Assembly: GCF_004803465.1 (NCBI RefSeq)
Contig: NZ_SRSF01000002.1
Span: forward strand, 124,001-188,000
Direction of reading: 5' to 3'
Origin: Neolewinella litorea
GTDB lineage: Bacteria; Bacteroidota; Bacteroidia; Chitinophagales; Saprospiraceae
Length of the DNA stretch: 64,000 bases
Shown: one piece after another, positions 60,857-64,000 of the stretch
How the letters are laid out: each line of letters opens with the position of its first letter
Numbering within the stretch: position 1 is the stretch's first letter
Notes under the pieces: model-generated
What the model was told of the DNA's origin: nothing
The model's input: the letters and a program-made list of their open reading frames with translations, nothing else
The model's database searches: none
Translations under genes and position numbers: made by a program

Positions 60857-62752
60857 ATGCATTTCCTCAAATCTTCGCTCAGCGCGGCTACATCGCGGAC
60901 GATTGAGGAACACGCCCGCCAGTTCGTCGATAACGCCCCCTGCGGCTACCTGATCACCGATCCTAACGGACAACTCCTGGGCATCAACGATACCTTGCTG
61001 GACTGGCTGGGTTACCAAAAGGAAGACCTGGCGGGCCAGCGCACCATGCAGGACATCCTGAACCGGGGCGGAAGTATTTACTTCGACACCCACCTGGCCC
61101 CCCTGCTCGGCATCCAGGGCGAGGTGCGGGAGATCAACCTGACGCTGGTGCGGCAGGACGGCAGCAAGCTTCCGGTTCTCATCTCCGCCACCCACCACGT
61201 CGTCGGCGACGGCCCCACCCGCTTCAACAGCTTCGTGGTGACCAACTTCACCGATCGGAAGAAATACGAACGGGAGCTGCTCGAGGCCCGCAAGCGGGCC
61301 GAATCTTCCGACCGCGCCAAGACTTCCTTTCTGTCCACCATCAGCCATGAGGTGCTCACGCCCCTCAACGCCATCATCGGTACGGCTGACTTGCTCGGCG
61401 TCAGCGAACTGGACCCCAACCAGCGGCGCCTGCAGTCCATCCTGATACAGTCGGGCAACCACCTGCTTTCCCTGTTCAAGAACATCCTGATCGTAGCCAA
61501 GTCGGGCCTCGGCGAACTTAAGGTTTCCCACCAGCCGTTTTCGGTTCGCAGGCTTGTACAATCCATCGTTGACAGCTTTCGCTACGGCAGTGCCGACGAG
61601 ACCACCTCCTATACCATCAAGATCGACGACCGGGTGCCGGCGGGCGTGGTGGGCGACCCTACCCTCTTCAACCAGGTCCTGACCAATCTGATCGGCAACG
61701 CCGCGAAATTTGCCCGGGGCGGGAAGGTGTGTATCGCCGTGGAGTGGCTCGACCAATCGGAGCTCGGTCACCACCTTCGTTTCTCGGTGACCGACGACGG
61801 CATAGGTATTCATCCCGAGCACCTGGACAAGTTGTTTCAACCCTTCAGTCAGGCCACCCAGCACATTCATCAGAAGTACGGCGGTTCCGGACTGGGCCTG
61901 TCCATCTGCCAGCGCATCCTCGATTACTTTGACAGCACCGTACAGGTGGAGAGCACCCTGGGGCAAGGATCCCGCTTCTGGTTCGAGGTAGTGCTGCCCG
62001 AAGGTGACATCCCACCGCAGAGCACCCTGAGCATTGGCGACCTCCCGGTGATCGGGGCCGGGCGCGTCCTGATCGTGGAGGATAATCGCACCAACTCTTT
62101 TCTCGTCGCGCGCTATTTCCGCAGGTGGAAAGTGGATTTTGATCTGGCAGCCAACGGAAAGGAGGCCCTGGAATGTGTTGAGGCCAACGACTACGATCTC
62201 GTACTGATGGACCTGAAAATGCCGGTAATGGACGGCTATACCGCCTCGAAAAGGATCCGCTCCATGCCCCCGCCCAAAAATCAGGTGCCCATCATCGCCT
62301 TCTCCGCCAGCGCCCGCATGGCCATGACGGAAAAAATGCACGACGCGCACATCGACGATTTTGCCCTCAAACCTTTTGACCCCCGCCAACTACACGCTTT
62401 CGTACGGCGCTACCTCAGCCCTCCCGCCATGAATTTTCCCGAACTACGCAGCACCCTCGACCACGACCCCGCCGAGCTTGAGGCCTTCTCCATCATCCTG
62501 CAGCAGGAACTCAACCAGGCATCCGATGCCCTCACCAAGGCGTTCGCCGACGACGACGTACACGAGATCGGCGACCTGAAGCACAAGCTCAAAACCACGC
62601 TCCAGATCCTCGAAGCCGAAACGGTTAAACAGAACCTGCAGGAGATCGTCGACGACCTCCGCGCCGGCCGTTCACCGGACAAAAAAACCAAAGCCACCGT
62701 CCGCCAGGAACTCGACAAACTATCCCGCCGCCTCGCCCGGCAACGGTGGTAG
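60857..62752 (+). CDS. PAS hybrid sensor histidine kinase with receiver and HPt-like domains
   Basis: The 631-residue protein has no membrane segment. Its parts are a PAS domain (about 20-140; FVDNAPCGYLITDPNGQLLG, SIYFDTHLAPLLGIQGEVRE), a dimerisation domain with phospho-acceptor His about 163 in STISHEVLTPLNAII (Val-Leu in place of the usual Ile-Arg), an ATPase domain (NLIGNAAKFA, DDGIGIHPEHLDKLFQPFSQ, GGSGLGLSICQRIL), a receiver (VLIVEDNRTNSF, Asp about 452 in LVLMDLKMPVMDGY, ALKPFDP), and a C-terminal helical HPt-like domain with His about 575 in DLKHKLKTTLQI. It lies 12 nt after the RsbQ-like gene. No DNA-binding output is visible. Confidence 0.92.
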   Translation: MHFLKSSLSAATSRTIEEHARQFVDNAPCGYLITDPNGQLLGINDTLLDWLGYQKEDLAGQRTMQDILNRGGSIYFDTHLAPLLGIQGEVREINLTLVRQDGSKLPVLISATHHVVGDGPTRFNSFVVTNFTDRKKYERELLEARKRAESSDRAKTSFLSTISHEVLTPLNAIIGTADLLGVSELDPNQRRLQSILIQSGNHLLSLFKNILIVAKSGLGELKVSHQPFSVRRLVQSIVDSFRYGSADETTSYTIKIDDRVPAGVVGDPTLFNQVLTNLIGNAAKFARGGKVCIAVEWLDQSELGHHLRFSVTDDGIGIHPEHLDKLFQPFSQATQHIHQKYGGSGLGLSICQRILDYFDSTVQVESTLGQGSRFWFEVVLPEGDIPPQSTLSIGDLPVIGAGRVLIVEDNRTNSFLVARYFRRWKVDFDLAANGKEALECVEANDYDLVLMDLKMPVMDGYTASKRIRSMPPPKNQVPIIAFSASARMAMTEKMHDAHIDDFALKPFDPRQLHAFVRRYLSPPAMNFPELRSTLDHDPAELEAFSIILQQELNQASDALTKAFADDDVHEIGDLKHKLKTTLQILEAETVKQNLQEIVDDLRAGRSPDKKTKATVRQELDKLSRRLARQRW

Positions 62753-62822
62753 GGCGACGTAGCGCTTAGAGGTACGCGTAGAGATATCTGCCGCCAGTTG
62801 GCAGCGGTGCGCTCACGCGGTA

Positions 62823-63480
62823 CCTGGAGGTGCGGGACCGTTCGTGCGCCACCTGGAGGTGACCAACCGCCCACGCGTCACCTGGAGGTGACGAACCGTC
62901 ATGCGGTGCCTGGAGGTGACGAACCGTCATGCGGTGCCTGGAGGTGACGAACCGTCATGCGGTGCCTGGAGGTGACGAACAGCCCACTCGCCACCTGGAG
63001 GTGACGAACCGTTCATGCGGCGCCTGGAGGTAAAGGACAGCCCATGCGCCACCTGGAGGTGACGAACCGTCATGCGGCACCTGGAGGTGACGAACCGTCA
63101 TGCGGCACCTGGGGGTGACGAACAGCCCACTCGCCGCGTGGGAAATATTCCTCTCTACCAATTGCTTTATTAACCCTGCACTCGGTAACTGGAGGTGCTG
63201 AATCGTGCCTGCGCCACCTGGAGGTGACGAACCGTCATGCGGTGCCTGGAGGTGACGAACAGCCTATGCGCCACCTGGAGGTGACGAACCGTCATGCGGT
63301 GCCTGGAGGTGACGAACAGCCCACTCGCCACCTGGAGGTGACGAACCGTTCATGCGGTACCTGGAGGTAAAGGACAGCCCATGCGCCACCTAGAGCTGAC
63401 GAACCGATTATGCGGCACCTGGAGGTGACGAACCTTTCACGCGACACCGGGAGGCGACGGACCGCCCACGCGCCGCGTGG
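62823..63480. repeat. 28/29-bp tandem repeat array, 21 units in two blocks
   Basis: Units begin CCTGGAGGTGACGAACCGTC and repeat every 28 or 29 bp: 11 units at 62823-63135 and 10 at 63188-63475, split by about 45 nt of unrelated AT-rich sequence. Two unit types alternate, one continuing to ATGCGG and one with AGCCCACTCGCC. Many contain CACCTGGAGGTG, and 14 contain GGAGGTGA. Both blocks end in a similar GCCGCGTGGG sequence followed by an A/T-rich tail. The period is not a multiple of three and frames are broken, so it is not coding. It lies between two convergent genes. Confidence 0.93.
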
Positions 63481-63508
63481 GCAAAATCTCTTTTATCCGA
63501 GCTTAATA

Positions 63509-64000
63509 CTACGCCAGGTCCTGCCCCTTCATCGCGGCGGCCACGTTACGGTCCAGCGCCTCATGCGCCAGGGGGGTCGTGAAGGTGTTGAGTTCCTCCA
63601 GCCGCCGGTTGATCTCGTCCTTGTCCGAACCCTGTACGCTTTCGGCCAGGGCGTCGGCGTAACGGTTGATTTCCGCCACCTGGTTGGGGGTGAGCCAGCT
63701 TTCGTTCTGCCGGATGAATTTGCGGGCGCTCAACAAGACATTGTTGGCCTCCGTGCGCGCTTCGGCCAGGGCCCGCGCCGCCATATCGGCTTCGGCGTTC
63801 TGCAGACTGTCCATCAGCATCAGGGCCATTTCCTCCTCGCTGATGCCGTACTGGGATTTGATCGTAACGCTCTGTTCGGTGCCGCTCCGGTGTTCGGTGG
63901 CCTTCACCCGCAGGATGCCGTCGGCGTCAAGGTAGAAATGGATCTCGATCTGGGGGATACCGGCCGGCATGGGCGGAATATTCTCCAGGATAAATTCACC
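63509..64000 (-). CDS. hscA: Hsp70-family chaperone, HscA-like (C-terminal part)
   Basis: The frame enters from beyond the window end, and the visible 164 residues are the Hsp70 substrate-binding domain and start of the lid. GEFILENIPPMPAGIPQIEI is the conserved beta-sandwich sequence, followed by FYLDADGILRVKATEHRSGT, and YGISEEEMALMLMDSLQNAE matches HscA more closely than DnaK (HscA commonly has SxSVxVKPxYGLxxEE with MLxDSxxxAE). HscA helps transfer Fe-S clusters from the IscU scaffold. DnaK cannot be excluded without the N-terminal part and neighbouring genes. Confidence 0.72.
   Translation of the reverse strand, partial: GEFILENIPPMPAGIPQIEIHFYLDADGILRVKATEHRSGTEQSVTIKSQYGISEEEMALMLMDSLQNAEADMAARALAEARTEANNVLLSARKFIRQNESWLTPNQVAEINRYADALAESVQGSDKDEINRRLEELNTFTTPLAHEALDRNVAAAMKGQDLA

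Noticed and set aside
62410-62874. 154-residue minus-strand frame
   Set aside because: Antisense of the hybrid kinase 3' end; Arg/Ser-rich low-complexity translation without family features.
62955-63161. 68-residue minus-strand frame across the array
   Set aside because: The repeat period is not a multiple of three, so the frame changes along the units and the translated product is a repeat artefact.
62823-63480. Possible CRISPR array
   Set aside because: The period is 28-29 bp and the whole unit is repeated, including what would be the spacer; there are no unique spacers and no cas genes.

Overview
This window looks like chromosomal sequence from a GC-rich member of the Bacteroidota, most likely Saprospiria/Lewinella-like. 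The genus is an inference from gene content and GC, not a search result. Support comes from -7 promoter boxes of the TAnnTTTG type, almost no Shine-Dalgarno sequences, a TonB-dependent receptor with a CarboxypepD-regulatory-like N-terminus, DUF5060 and GH43 lipoproteins, BamA/TolB-like fusion proteins and a remnant of a type IX secretion C-terminal signal. No rRNA, tRNA, prophage, insertion sequence or CRISPR array was recognised.

Layout. 0-8.7 kb: the end of kdtA running in frame into an exported protein, a dodecin, a gluconate-type permease, trpS divergent from a BASS-family transporter, a lipoprotein, a small coiled-coil protein, a FemAB-like acyltransferase and a universal stress protein. 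8.8-16 kb: parE, an AsmA-like protein, an AI-2E-family permease and icd with a clear terminator. 16-20.8 kb: a membrane-anchored protein, a cupin, a low-GC methyltransferase-like gene, a PIF1-like helicase and two small envelope proteins. 20.8-31.6 kb: an M15 peptidase, an S9 peptidase, a DUF5060 glycosidase-like lipoprotein, a polyprenol-phosphate mannosyltransferase-like enzyme, an outer-membrane protein, a LutA-like protein, a RavA-type AAA+ ATPase and rpsU. Two intergenic loci here hold a family of long hairpins. 31.6-45 kb: two unknown coupled genes, a TonB receptor with a Gmad2 lipoprotein, an ATP-grasp enzyme, DoxX, ilvE, apbE, GH43 with a palindromic operator candidate, and a metalloprotease/propeller/barrel protein. 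45-56.8 kb: GH15, an ABC exporter, lon, two glycosyltransferases, a duplicated SpoIIAA-like protein and NDH-2. 57-64 kb: a Tat-exported Gfo/Idh/MocA oxidoreductase, an aat-clpS operon, a peroxiredoxin, an RsbQ-like hydrolase coupled to a PAS hybrid kinase, a 21-unit 28/29-bp tandem array, and the 3' end of an Hsp70 (HscA-like) gene.

Genes that appear to work together: aat and clpS (both branches of N-degron recognition), the RsbQ-like hydrolase and the PAS hybrid kinase (small-molecule sensing), the two overlapping glycosyltransferases (glycan assembly), and GH43, DUF5060, GH15 and the TonB receptor (glycan use).

The strongest unexplained signals are the hairpin family built on a two-ACGT core, with inner stems that covary between copies (20.84-21.27 kb and 29.50-29.70 kb); the tandem array at 62.82-63.48 kb, many of whose units carry a perfect complement of the 16S anti-Shine-Dalgarno core; and the frequent placement of the -7 promoter box only 2-6 nt before the start codon, which predicts many leaderless mRNAs.
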